In this document: positions 20,119-28,570 of the stretch, piece by piece
How the letters are laid out: each line of letters opens with the position of its first letter
Position numbering within the stretch: position 1 is the stretch's first letter
Origin: Caballeronia jiangsuensis
GTDB taxonomy: Bacteria > Pseudomonadota > Gammaproteobacteria > Burkholderiales > Burkholderiaceae
NCBI GenBank assembly: GCA_000648925.1
Contig: JFHF01000004.1
Coordinates: 1-64,000 of the forward strand
Length of the DNA: 64,000 nt
Direction of reading: 5' to 3'
Notes under the pieces: generated by a model
Told to the model about the DNA's origin: nothing
Databases searched by the model: none
Seen by the model: only the letters and a program-made list of their open reading frames with translations
Program-made: the position numbers and the translations under genes

Positions 20119-21372
20119 ATGGAACACAACAGGGTTTCAGGGTGGGATATCGCCTACGAGTGGAAAGCCGTGGCCTTGCTGTCGCTGGGCTTCGGACTGG
20201 TCGGCATCGACCGGTTCATGATCATGCCGCTCTTTCCCGTCATGATGACGGATCTGCATCTCGACTATCAGGACCTCGGGCACATCACCGGCGCGCTCGC
20301 CGTCGCGTGGGGCATCTCGACGATGTTCATGGGCAATCTCTCCGATCGCGTCGGCCATCGCAAGGTCATCATTCCGGCGATCATCGTGTTTTCGTTGCTG
20401 GCGGGGTTGAGCGGTCTTGCAACGGGCGTTGGCTCGCTGATCCTGATTCGCGCCGTGATGGGCTTCGCCGAAGGCGCCTATACGCCTGCGAGCATCATCG
20501 CGACACTCGATGCATCGAAGCCGACGCGTCACGGCCGCAATATCGGCATTCAGCAGATGGCGCTGCCGCTCTTCGGTCTGGGCATCGCGCCGATCCTCGT
20601 CACGCAGTTGCTGAAAGTGCTGCCGTGGCACTGGATATTCGCGGTGGTGTCGATTCCGGGCTTGCTGGTGGCTTATCTGATGTTCAGGGTGCTGCGCAAT
20701 ACGAAGGCTTCGGTCGCTGCACAGCACACGGCGACGCACGATGCCGCCACCCACAGATGGACCGATGTCTTTCGCTACCGCAACATAGCGTTGAACATCG
20801 TCGGCATGTTGTGCTGGCTGACGTGTCTCGTCGTGCTGAGCGCACTCTTTCCCAGTTACCTGATCGACTACCTGCATCTGAGCATGCAGCAGATGGGTTA
20901 CGTGCTATCCGCGATCGGTTTCGGCGGCACGCTCGGCACGCTCGTGATGCCGGCACTCTCGGACAAGCTCGGCAGAAAGCCGGTCATGATCTTCTCGGTG
21001 ATCGGCGCGGCCGTCTTCCTGTTTCTCCTCATGCGGACCGGTGCGAATCCGAGCTTGCTGTTCACCTATCTCACGCTCACGCTTCTGTTCGTCTTCAGCA
21101 TGATCACGCTGACCGTGGGACCGTTGAGCGCGGAATCGGTGCCGGCGAAGCTGATGTCGACAGCTTCGGGTCTGGTGGTCGGCATCGGCGAAGTGTTCGG
21201 TGGCGGATTCGCCCCGGCGATTGCGGGTTACATCGCAAAGCACTTCGGCATTCAGTACATCATGCATCTCGGACTGGCTGCGCTCGCGATCGGGTTTGTC
21301 GTGGCGCTCGGTCTGAAGGAAACGGCACCGTCGCGAGCGCGAGTGGAGGCGGGTGCAGTCGCACTGGATTGA
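20119..21372 (+). CDS. MFS transporter (probable aromatic or organic acid importer)
   Basis: A 417-residue major facilitator with about 12 hydrophobic segments. The MFS signature GNLSDRVGHRKV lies in the loop after helix 2, with a second copy, SDKLGRKPV, after helix 8. GGAGA lies 7 bases before the chosen ATG; the longer frame overlaps the porin and is not MFS-like. Last in the operon, it completes the porin-plus-permease uptake route for the catabolic genes upstream. It ends 14 bases from the convergent LysR gene. Confidence 0.88.
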   Translation: MEHNRVSGWDIAYEWKAVALLSLGFGLVGIDRFMIMPLFPVMMTDLHLDYQDLGHITGALAVAWGISTMFMGNLSDRVGHRKVIIPAIIVFSLLAGLSGLATGVGSLILIRAVMGFAEGAYTPASIIATLDASKPTRHGRNIGIQQMALPLFGLGIAPILVTQLLKVLPWHWIFAVVSIPGLLVAYLMFRVLRNTKASVAAQHTATHDAATHRWTDVFRYRNIALNIVGMLCWLTCLVVLSALFPSYLIDYLHLSMQQMGYVLSAIGFGGTLGTLVMPALSDKLGRKPVMIFSVIGAAVFLFLLMRTGANPSLLFTYLTLTLLFVFSMITLTVGPLSAESVPAKLMSTASGLVVGIGEVFGGGFAPAIAGYIAKHFGIQYIMHLGLAALAIGFVVALGLKETAPSRARVEAGAVALD

Positions 21373-21386
21373 TTGATTTCCCGCGG

Positions 21387-22316
21387 CTATAGGGTGCCGG
21401 GCGAAGCCGATCTCAACACCTCCTGGCAACCCTGCAGATCGGCCATGAACGCCTTCAGAATGGAAGGCATGGAAACACCCCGCCGCGTAATCGCGCAGAA
21501 CGGCCACTGTCCGCCCAGCCGCTCTGCGCAGATCCGGCGCATGTCGCCGGTCTCGACCCAGCGTGCCGCGTAGTGATTGGGCAGGAACCCCACGTACGCC
21601 CCCGACAGAATCAGAATGGCCTGCGCCTCGACATTGTCGACGGTCGCCGCTGCCTTGCTCGCGCTCAACATGCGCAGATCATGCTGCTGGAAATAGCCGC
21701 GCGCGACGATCCGGCTCTCCGCGATCGTTTCGGACGATACGTCCGCATCGAACGCGCGCGCATAAAGCGGATTCCCCTTCCCGCAATAGAGGCCATCCGG
21801 TTCCGCATAAAGCTCGGCGTAGCTCAGGCCCGGCACGTGAATCGGAAAGTGGCCGATGGCCACATGCAGCCGCCCGTCCAGCACGCGTTCTTCGAGTTCG
21901 GCAGGCGAGCCGACATAGACATCCACATGCACATCATGTCCGCGCGAGACGAACTTCTGCAGCACATGCGGCAGCGGCGATGTCTTGTCGGAAACCGTGT
22001 TGTCGATGGTCCCGAGATAGAGCCGTCCCGAGATGTGCTTTTTCAGCGCATCCGTATCCATGCAAAACGCTTCCACCGCAATCTGCAGCCGCTGCGCCGC
22101 CTCGTAGGTCGCGATGCCGTGCTCGGTCAAACGGAAACCGCCCCGGCCCCGTTCGCATAACTTCAGGCCGAGACGGGTTTCGAGCGTCGTCATCTGTTCG
22201 CTGATCGTCGACTGGCTGACGTTCAGGCTCGCCTGCGCCGCCGAAAAGCCGCCGCATCGCACCACGGCCATGAAAACCCGCAACAGCTTGAGATCTACGT
22301 CCTGCAACTGGGTCAT
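21387..22316 (-). CDS. LysR-family transcriptional regulator
   Basis: A 309-residue LysR regulator with N-terminal winged helix (about 8-66: LLRVFMAVVRCGGFSAAQAS, LNVSQSTISEQM) and a two-lobe effector domain (about 95-295). It is divergent from the ureohydrolase operon, sharing a 151-base intergenic region, so it probably activates that operon in response to its substrate. A short palindrome between the two genes (22356-22367) is a candidate binding site. The effector cannot be inferred. Confidence 0.9.
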   Translation of the reverse strand: MTQLQDVDLKLLRVFMAVVRCGGFSAAQASLNVSQSTISEQMTTLETRLGLKLCERGRGGFRLTEHGIATYEAAQRLQIAVEAFCMDTDALKKHISGRLYLGTIDNTVSDKTSPLPHVLQKFVSRGHDVHVDVYVGSPAELEERVLDGRLHVAIGHFPIHVPGLSYAELYAEPDGLYCGKGNPLYARAFDADVSSETIAESRIVARGYFQQHDLRMLSASKAAATVDNVEAQAILILSGAYVGFLPNHYAARWVETGDMRRICAERLGGQWPFCAITRRGVSMPSILKAFMADLQGCQEVLRSASPGTL

Positions 22317-22355
22317 CGGGTTCGCGCCTCCACGCGTCGTTGCTTCGGAAATTCC

Positions 22356-22367
22356 GATATGAATATC
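22356..22367. promoter_or_regulatory. Candidate LysR binding palindrome
   Basis: GATATGAATATC has 5-base arms around two central bases and is flanked by a direct repeat of CCGATA (22354-22359 and 22366-22371). It lies 40 bases from the LysR start and about 100 bases before the ureohydrolase start, where LysR sites usually fall. A 6-bp hairpin (22423-22439) follows in the leader. This is a weak call based on symmetry and position. Confidence 0.3.
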
Positions 22368-22467
22368 CGATAGTCATGATTCTCGTGCCCGCCATTCCTG
22401 TTCATAGTCTCTCAAAACAACGCGCAGGCTCAACCTGCGGCCCATCTTGACAGAACAGGAGATGAAG

Positions 22468-23442
22468 ATGCACGAAAACAGCTACGAATCCGGACGGCTC
22501 AATCTGCCGTTCGTCGGTCATTGCACGTTCGCGAAATCGCCGGTGTGCCTCGACTGGAACCGCATCGACGCCGACGTGGCGATCCTCGGTGCGCCGAACG
22601 ACATGGGCACGCAATGGCGCTCCGGCGCGCGCTTCGGGCCGCGCAGCATCCGCGAGGCGTCGACCCTGTTTTCGTTCGGTCACGCTGGCGCCTACGATCA
22701 CGAAGACGATGTGCTGTATCTGAGCCGCGACCAGGTGCGCATGGTCGACGTCGGCGACGCCGATATCGTGCACACCGACATGGCGAGCAGCAACGCGAAC
22801 ATCGAGCTTGCGGTGCGCAAGATTCTGGCGTGCGGCGCGATGCCCGTCACGCTGGGCGGCGACCACTCGATCCACGCACCGGTCATCAAGGCGTTCGAAG
22901 GCAAGGGGCCGATTCACATCATTCACTTCGATGCGCATCTGGACTTCGTCGACGAGCGGCACGGCGTGCGCTACGGGCACGGCAATCCGCTGCGGCGCGC
23001 CTCCGAGATGGCGCATATCGTCGGCATGACGCAGCTCGGCATTCGCAACGTGTCGTCGTCGAACCGCGACGACTATGACGCGGCGCGCCGTGCCGGCTCG
23101 GAAATCCTGTCGGTGCGCGACGTGCGCAAGCTCGGCACGGAAGGCGTGCTCGCCCGGGTTCCCGAAGGCGCGGCCTACTATATAACCATCGACATCGACG
23201 GCTTCGATCCGTCCATCGCGCCCGGCACAGGCACGCCGAGCCACGGCGGTTTCCTGTACTACGAGGTGCTCGAAATCATCCAGGCGCTCGCCCGTCGCAG
23301 CCGCGGAAACATCGTAGGAATGGACCTCGTGGAAGTCGCGCCCGCCTACGACCCCGCCGGCGTCACGCCGATTCTCGCCGCTCAACTGCTGATGAACTCG
23401 ATCGGCTTCATCTTTCACGAGCGCAGCAAAGCGAATCGTTGA
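22468..23442 (+). CDS. Ureohydrolase of the agmatinase / guanidino-acid hydrolase family
   Basis: A 324-residue arginase/agmatinase-superfamily enzyme that splits urea from a guanidino compound. All six binuclear Mn ligands are present: H133 (GGDHS), D155, H157 and D159 (DAHLD), D242 and D244 (DIDGFDPSIAPGTGTP). AGGAG six bases upstream supports this ATG over in-frame TTG and ATG codons just before it. Family members include agmatinase, guanidinobutyrase, guanidinopropionase and guanidine hydrolases. Neighbours are an aldehyde dehydrogenase, an NCS1 permease and a GMC alcohol oxidase, which fit a guanidino-alcohol or aldehyde better than plain agmatine. The substrate is unproven. Confidence 0.88.
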   Translation: MHENSYESGRLNLPFVGHCTFAKSPVCLDWNRIDADVAILGAPNDMGTQWRSGARFGPRSIREASTLFSFGHAGAYDHEDDVLYLSRDQVRMVDVGDADIVHTDMASSNANIELAVRKILACGAMPVTLGGDHSIHAPVIKAFEGKGPIHIIHFDAHLDFVDERHGVRYGHGNPLRRASEMAHIVGMTQLGIRNVSSSNRDDYDAARRAGSEILSVRDVRKLGTEGVLARVPEGAAYYITIDIDGFDPSIAPGTGTPSHGGFLYYEVLEIIQALARRSRGNIVGMDLVEVAPAYDPAGVTPILAAQLLMNSIGFIFHERSKANR

Positions 23443-23523
23443 AGGCGCGCCCGCAGGCGCACGGTTCACATCGACATTCACGGGACTCGACATCACGAAG
23501 TCCCGGAAAAACAGGAGACGAAG

Positions 23524-25032
23524 TTGGATACCATTGTCCGCAATTATCTGGAGCGTTTCGGCGTTCAGGAAGCCACCACGCGCTTTTTGAACAAGCCGCA
23601 GACGATGTTCATCGGTGGCGAGTGGGTGACGGGCGGCGCAGGAGAGACGCTCGATGTCATCGAGCCTTCGACCACGGGTTGCATCACGCAGATTCCGCTC
23701 GCAACCGTCGAGGATCTCGATCGCGCGGTTCAGGCGGCGCGCAAGCAGTTCGACGGCGGTCCGTGGCGCAAGCTCAAGCCGCTGGAACGCGAGCGCCTGC
23801 TGCATCGGCTCGCCGATCTGATCGAAGCCAACGCGACGGAACTCGCGGAAATCGAATCGATCGACATGGGCAAGTCCGCCGCGCAGGCCCGCGACGTCGA
23901 CGTGCAGGGCACCATCGATACGTTCCGCTACTTCGCCGGCTGGGCCTCGAAGCTGCATGGGCGCACCGTCGAGCCGTCGCTGCCGGGTGACTATGTCGCC
24001 TATACGCGCAAGGAGCCGGTCGGCGTGGTCGGCATCATCGTGCCGTGGAATTTCCCGCTCCAGACGATGGCGTGGAAGCTCGCGGCCGCCCTCGCCGTGG
24101 GCTGCACGGCGGTCATCAAGCCGGCCGAGCTCACTTCGCTGTCGACGCTGCGCTTCGCGGAGCTCGTGCAGGAAGCCGGCATTCCGGCGGGCGTCGTCAA
24201 CGTCGTGACGGGGCGCGGCAACGTGATCGGCGCGGCGCTCGCGCGTCATCCCGGCATCGACAAGCTCACGTTCACAGGCTCGACGGACGTCGGGCGCAAC
24301 GTGGGCCAGGCAGCCGTGAGCGATATCCGCCGCGTGACGCTGGAGCTCGGCGGCAAGTCGCCGGTGCTCGTGCTCGACGATGCGGACGTCGACGCCGCCG
24401 CGCGCGCCGTTGCCAACGGCATGTTCTTCAACTCGGGCCAGGTCTGCGATGCGGGCACGCGCGTATATGTCCAGCGCAAGATCCACGAGCGCTTTCTGGC
24501 CGCGCTCGTCGACTACACGCGCACGTTGAAGATCGCGCCCGGCCTCGATCCCGATTGCTTCATCGGTCCGCTCGTGTCGGCGCTGCAGAAGGAACGCGTG
24601 AGCGCATATATCGACACGGGACGCCGCGAAGGGGCCGAGCTCGTCTACGGCGGACGCAAGCGCGATGAAGCCGGGTACTTCGTCGAGCCCGCGATCTTCG
24701 CGCATTGCCGCAACTCGATGAAGATCGTTCGCGAAGAGATTTTCGGGCCCGTGCTGGTGACATCGCCCTTCGATGATATCGACGAAGCCGTGCAGCTCGC
24801 GAACGACTCGCCGTATGGTCTCGCCGCAGCCATCTATTCGAACGACGTGAACCGTATTCACAACCTTGTGCCGCGGCTGCGCGCGGGCAGCGTCTACGTG
24901 AACGCGCACAGCACGATCGACCCGTCGATGCCGTTCGGAGGATTCAAGGAATCGGGCTTCGGCAAAGACCTCGGGATGGAGCAGCTCGACCATCTGACGG
25001 AGACGAAGGCCGTCTGGATCACGTTGCACTGA
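23524..25032 (+). CDS. NAD(P)-dependent aldehyde dehydrogenase
   Basis: A 502-residue ALDH-superfamily enzyme oxidising an aldehyde to its acid. Catalytic C308 (NSGQVCDAG) and general base E274 (LELGGKSP) are present, with the NAD-binding PWNFP near 175 and FTGSTDVGR. It appears to start at TTG, with AGGAG six bases upstream and no better ATG near the conserved N-terminus. It resembles the betaine-aldehyde and gamma-aminobutyraldehyde dehydrogenase group. Together with the GMC enzyme downstream it would convert an alcohol to a carboxylate in two steps. Confidence 0.9.
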   Translation: MDTIVRNYLERFGVQEATTRFLNKPQTMFIGGEWVTGGAGETLDVIEPSTTGCITQIPLATVEDLDRAVQAARKQFDGGPWRKLKPLERERLLHRLADLIEANATELAEIESIDMGKSAAQARDVDVQGTIDTFRYFAGWASKLHGRTVEPSLPGDYVAYTRKEPVGVVGIIVPWNFPLQTMAWKLAAALAVGCTAVIKPAELTSLSTLRFAELVQEAGIPAGVVNVVTGRGNVIGAALARHPGIDKLTFTGSTDVGRNVGQAAVSDIRRVTLELGGKSPVLVLDDADVDAAARAVANGMFFNSGQVCDAGTRVYVQRKIHERFLAALVDYTRTLKIAPGLDPDCFIGPLVSALQKERVSAYIDTGRREGAELVYGGRKRDEAGYFVEPAIFAHCRNSMKIVREEIFGPVLVTSPFDDIDEAVQLANDSPYGLAAAIYSNDVNRIHNLVPRLRAGSVYVNAHSTIDPSMPFGGFKESGFGKDLGMEQLDHLTETKAVWITLH

Positions 25033-25078
25033 GCGTCTCTCCCCTCTTACGGCATCAGCTTACTGATCGAGGTACGCG

Positions 25079-26599
25079 ATGAAATCATACGAAAGCGCGG
25101 CGAGCACGAGCGCGGCGGCGAGCGAGCACGGCGCGATCGAAGGTCATTCGATCGACTTCATTCCCGAGCACGAGCGAACCGACCGGCTCTCGCGACAGGG
25201 GCCTTTCTGGTTCCTCGGCAACTTCACCTTCTTCACGATGACGATCGGCTTCGTCGGGCCGAGCGTCGGTCTCACGTCGTGGTGGACGACGATCGCCGGC
25301 ACGCTCGGCATCATGTTCGGCACGCTCTTCATGGCGTTTCATGGCTCGCAAGGTCCGCATCTCGGCTTGCCGCAGATGATCCAGTCGCGTGCGCAGTTCG
25401 GCTATCGCGGCGTGATTCTCGTGCTGTTCGCGACGCTGTTCGTCTTCGCGGGCTTCAACATCGTCAATCTCGTGTTGATGATGCAAGGCCTGAAGACGCT
25501 GTTCGGCTGGGACCCGTTCAGGATAGCGCTCGCGGTCACCGTGCCGGCTTCGATTCTCGCCGTGCTCGGCCACGACTGGATGCATCGCAGCTTCAAATGG
25601 GCGCTGTATCTGTCGCTTCCGCTGTATGGGCTCGTCACCGTCGCGGTGCTGATGCACTGGGTCCATGACGTCCCGCTGCCGGCAGCGGCGGCAGGCGCGA
25701 CGCCACCGGCGCCGCTCGGCTTCAACTGGACGGGTTTCATCGCCCAGTTCGCGGCGGCCGCAAGCTACAACATCGCCTATGCGCCCTACGTGTCCGACTA
25801 CTCGCGCTATCTGCCGAAGAACACGCCGGGCGGCAAGCTGATCGCGGCGGTTTTCGTGGGCGCGTCGCTGTCGGGTGCGTGGATGATCGCCGTCGGTGGC
25901 TGGCTCGCCGATCATCTTCATGCGAGCGATGTGCTCGTCGCGCTGAATCAGGTCGGCAGCGATCTCGCACCGGGGCTCGGCAGCGTGGTCGTCGCCGTCA
26001 CGATACTCGCGTTCCTGCCCGTCATCGCGATGAACATCTACAGCGCGAAGCTCACGGCCATCACCGGCGTCGATTCGTTCAGGAAGATCCGCCCGACGGC
26101 CAGAACGCGCATCGTCGCGGTGCTGTTCGTCGTGTGCCTGCAACTTGGCGTGGCGTTGAGCATCTACACGTCGGGCAAGGGATTGTCGGTGCTGAACATC
26201 TATCTGGTCGTGATGCTGTACTTCCTCGTGCCGTGGACGGCGGTCAACCTCACCGACTATTTCTTCGTCCGCAAGGGCCGCTATGCGATCCCGCATTTCT
26301 TCATGCCGCACGGCAGCGTGTACGGCGCGTGGGGCGCGCGTGGACTGATCTCGTATGTCATCGGCTTCGCGGCGATGATCCCCTTCTTCTGCATCTTCGA
26401 TGGCCAGGACGAAGTCTACGTCGGTCCGCTTGCACGAGCGATCGGCAGTGTCGATCTGGCATGGCTGGTCGGCCTCTTCGTGTCGGCGATCGCGTACTTC
26501 CTGCTCGCACGCTCGCTCGACATGAGAAAGGAAGAGGCGGTCATCGCGCACATCGAAAGCACACAGCCCCAGTACACGACCGGCGACAAGCGCTTCTAG
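25079..26599 (+). CDS. NCS1-family permease (nucleobase/cation symporter type)
   Basis: A 506-residue polytopic inner-membrane protein with about 12 hydrophobic segments. It has the NCS1 hallmarks: a first helix [20 protein letters not shown], the [19 protein letters not shown] segment in the helix 6 region, and [11 protein letters not shown] later. NCS1 proteins import cytosine, purines, allantoin, hydantoins, thiamine or pyridoxine with Na+ or H+. Between the ALDH and GMC genes it is the likely uptake system for the ureohydrolase pathway. The acidic N-terminal tail of about 35 residues is cytoplasmic. Confidence 0.88.
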   Translation: MKSYESAASTSAAASEHGAIEGHSIDFIPEHERTDRLSRQGPFWFLGNFTFFTMTIGFVGPSVGLTSWWTTIAGTLGIMFGTLFMAFHGSQGPHLGLPQMIQSRAQFGYRGVILVLFATLFVFAGFNIVNLVLMMQGLKTLFGWDPFRIALAVTVPASILAVLGHDWMHRSFKWALYLSLPLYGLVTVAVLMHWVHDVPLPAAAAGATPPAPLGFNWTGFIAQFAAAASYNIAYAPYVSDYSRYLPKNTPGGKLIAAVFVGASLSGAWMIAVGGWLADHLHASDVLVALNQVGSDLAPGLGSVVVAVTILAFLPVIAMNIYSAKLTAITGVDSFRKIRPTARTRIVAVLFVVCLQLGVALSIYTSGKGLSVLNIYLVVMLYFLVPWTAVNLTDYFFVRKGRYAIPHFFMPHGSVYGAWGARGLISYVIGFAAMIPFFCIFDGQDEVYVGPLARAIGSVDLAWLVGLFVSAIAYFLLARSLDMRKEEAVIAHIESTQPQYTTGDKRF

Positions 26600-26625
26600 G
26601 CCGAGCCGTCACTCAAGGAAAAGAC

Positions 26626-28317
26626 ATGTCAACCGATCAATACGATTACATCATCGTCGGGGCGGGTTCGGCCGGATGCGTGCTGGCCAACCGCCTCACC
26701 GAAAACCCGAATGTGCGCGTGCTGGTGCTGGAGTATGGCGGCAGCGATCGCAGCATCATCATTCAGATGCCGAGCGCGTTTTCGATGCCGATGAACACGA
26801 AGAAGTACAACTGGAAGTATCAGACCGCGCCGGAACCCCATCTCGAAGGACGCCAGTTGCATTGTCCGCGCGGCAAGGTGCTGGGCGGGTCGTCGTCGAT
26901 CAATGGTCTCGTCTACATTCGCGGCCATGCGTACGATTTCGACGAATGGGAATCGCTCGGTGCGCGAGGCTGGGAATACGCGAACTGCCTGCCGTATTTC
27001 CGGCGCGCCGAGAGCTACAAGTTCGGAGGCGATCAGTATCGTGGCGAGAGCGGACCATTGTCGACGAACAACGGCAACAACATGCGCAATCCGCTGTACG
27101 GCGCATGGGTCGAGGCAGGCGCGCAGGCGGGCTATATCAAGACCGACGATTGCAACGGCTACATGCAGGAAGGCTTCGGCGCGATGCACATGACCGTCAA
27201 GGACGGCGTGCGCTGGTCCACCGCGAATGCCTATCTGCGCCCGGCTATGACGCGTCCCAACCTTCATGTCGTGACCCACGCGATGACACGCCGCGTGCTG
27301 ATCGAAGGCAAGCGCGCGGTGGGCGTTGTCTACGATCAGGGCGGCGTGACGCATACCGCGCGCTGCCGCGCCGAGGTGCTGATTTCGTCTGGGCCGATCG
27401 GTTCGCCTCATCTGCTTCAGCGCTCGGGCATCGGGCCGGCGGAGGTGCTGCGGCGCGCGGGCGTGGAGGTCCGGCACGATCTGCCGGGCGTCGGAGAGAA
27501 CCTGCAGGATCACGCCGAGATTTATATCCAGTACGCATGCAAGCAGCCGGTCACGCTCAACAGCAGGATGGACCCGTTCAGCAAGTTCATGATCGGGCTG
27601 CGCTGGCTGCTGTTCAAGGATGGGCTCGGGGCCAGCAATCACTTCGAAGCCGGCGGCTTCATCCGCTCGGAAGCGGGCCTGCGCTGGCCGGACATCCAGT
27701 TCCACTTCCTGCCCGCGGCGATGCGCTATGACGGCGACAAGCCGCTCAAGGGACACGGCTTCATGGTGCTCACCGGCCCCAACAAGCCGAAGAGCCGGGG
27801 TTATGTGCGACTGAACGAAGCCGATCCCTACGCGCATCCCGAGATCCGCTTCAACTATCTCGAACGCGAGGAGGATCGCGAAGGATTCCGGCGATGCGTG
27901 CGCCTCACGCGCGAGATCATCACGCAACCGGCGATGGACCCTTTTCGCGATGTCGAGCTTGCGCCCGGCCCCGGCGTCCAGACCGACGACGAGATCGACG
28001 CCTTTGTCCGCGCGAACCTGGAAAGCACGATGCATCCTTGCGGATCATGCCGCATGGGCGAAGACGCGATGGCCGTGGTGGATTCGGAACTGCGGGTGCG
28101 GGGAATGGAAGGGCTGCGCGTGATCGACTCGTCCGTTTTTCCGACCGAGCCGAACGGCAACCTGAACGCGCCCACGATCATGCTGGCCGAACGCGCCGCC
28201 GACCTGGTGAAAGGCGGTCCCATGCTCGAACCGTCGCACGCGGATGTGGGGCTCGCGGAAGGTTGGGAAACGCGGCAACGAACGCATCAGCCCAGGCGCA
28301 AGCTGCATCACGCCTGA
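26626..28317 (+). CDS. GMC-family flavin oxidoreductase, choline-dehydrogenase-like
   Basis: A 563-residue glucose-methanol-choline oxidoreductase. The FAD-binding GAGSAG is at 12-17, the second GMC segment is [18 protein letters not shown], and active-site H470 lies in [11 protein letters not shown]. It is similar along its length to E. coli BetA ([20 protein letters not shown] and NLNAPTIM regions are shared). It should oxidise an alcohol to an aldehyde, feeding the ALDH. No betI, betT or betaine transporter is nearby, and a ureohydrolase is, so choline is not the obvious substrate. A polar tail of about 30 residues extends past the usual end. Confidence 0.88.
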   Translation: MSTDQYDYIIVGAGSAGCVLANRLTENPNVRVLVLEYGGSDRSIIIQMPSAFSMPMNTKKYNWKYQTAPEPHLEGRQLHCPRGKVLGGSSSINGLVYIRGHAYDFDEWESLGARGWEYANCLPYFRRAESYKFGGDQYRGESGPLSTNNGNNMRNPLYGAWVEAGAQAGYIKTDDCNGYMQEGFGAMHMTVKDGVRWSTANAYLRPAMTRPNLHVVTHAMTRRVLIEGKRAVGVVYDQGGVTHTARCRAEVLISSGPIGSPHLLQRSGIGPAEVLRRAGVEVRHDLPGVGENLQDHAEIYIQYACKQPVTLNSRMDPFSKFMIGLRWLLFKDGLGASNHFEAGGFIRSEAGLRWPDIQFHFLPAAMRYDGDKPLKGHGFMVLTGPNKPKSRGYVRLNEADPYAHPEIRFNYLEREEDREGFRRCVRLTREIITQPAMDPFRDVELAPGPGVQTDDEIDAFVRANLESTMHPCGSCRMGEDAMAVVDSELRVRGMEGLRVIDSSVFPTEPNGNLNAPTIMLAERAADLVKGGPMLEPSHADVGLAEGWETRQRTHQPRRKLHHA

Positions 28318-28336
28318 ACGAAGGACGCGTTGTGAA

Positions 28337-28384
28337 TGCACGGGCGGCGAAACGGCCGTTCGGCCGGAAATGGCCGCCCGTGCA
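28337..28384. terminator. Strong hairpin after the GMC gene (possible terminator)
   Basis: TGCACGGGCGGC (28337-28348) and GCCGCCCGTGCA (28373-28384) form a perfect 12-base inverted repeat. The 24-base loop contains a second GGCCG/CGGCC symmetry. It begins 20 bases after the GMC stop, where a terminator is expected, but no T-run follows, so intrinsic termination is not certain. It may also protect mRNA ends or bind a protein. Confidence 0.45.
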
Positions 28385-28476
28385 CTTCGGCCGAGCGCCG
28401 CGAGGGAAAACCCTCATCATCGGATTTCAGCCCCACAGCCCCGCCCCGCGCGGCACACAGGATGTGCCCCGACCGA

Positions 28477-28497
28477 TCGTTACCCTGACGATAACGA
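28477..28497. promoter_or_regulatory. Candidate regulator site upstream of mdcA
   Basis: TCGTTA (28477-28482) and TAACGA (28492-28497) are inverted 6-base arms with a 9-base gap. They lie about 75 bases before mdcA, where a LysR-type activator such as MdcR would bind. This is a weak call from symmetry and position only. Confidence 0.3.
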
Positions 28498-28570
28498 ACG
28501 CATTCCGAAGCTGATTGAACGCGCCTCTCCCGCTCCCTAGACTCGCTTCAAGTCTTGAGCGAGAGTCCAC

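Noticed and set aside
22317..22467. Possible guanidine riboswitch before the ureohydrolase, including the 6-bp hairpin at 22423-22439
   Set aside because: The hairpin loop is CTCAA, not ACGR as in the guanidine-II motif, and the conserved ykkC/guanidine-I segments are absent. A LysR-controlled promoter explains the region better.
22468..28317. A standard choline-to-betaine (betBA) operon
   Set aside because: The GMC and ALDH genes resemble BetA and BetB, but betI and a choline transporter are missing and a ureohydrolase and NCS1 permease are present.
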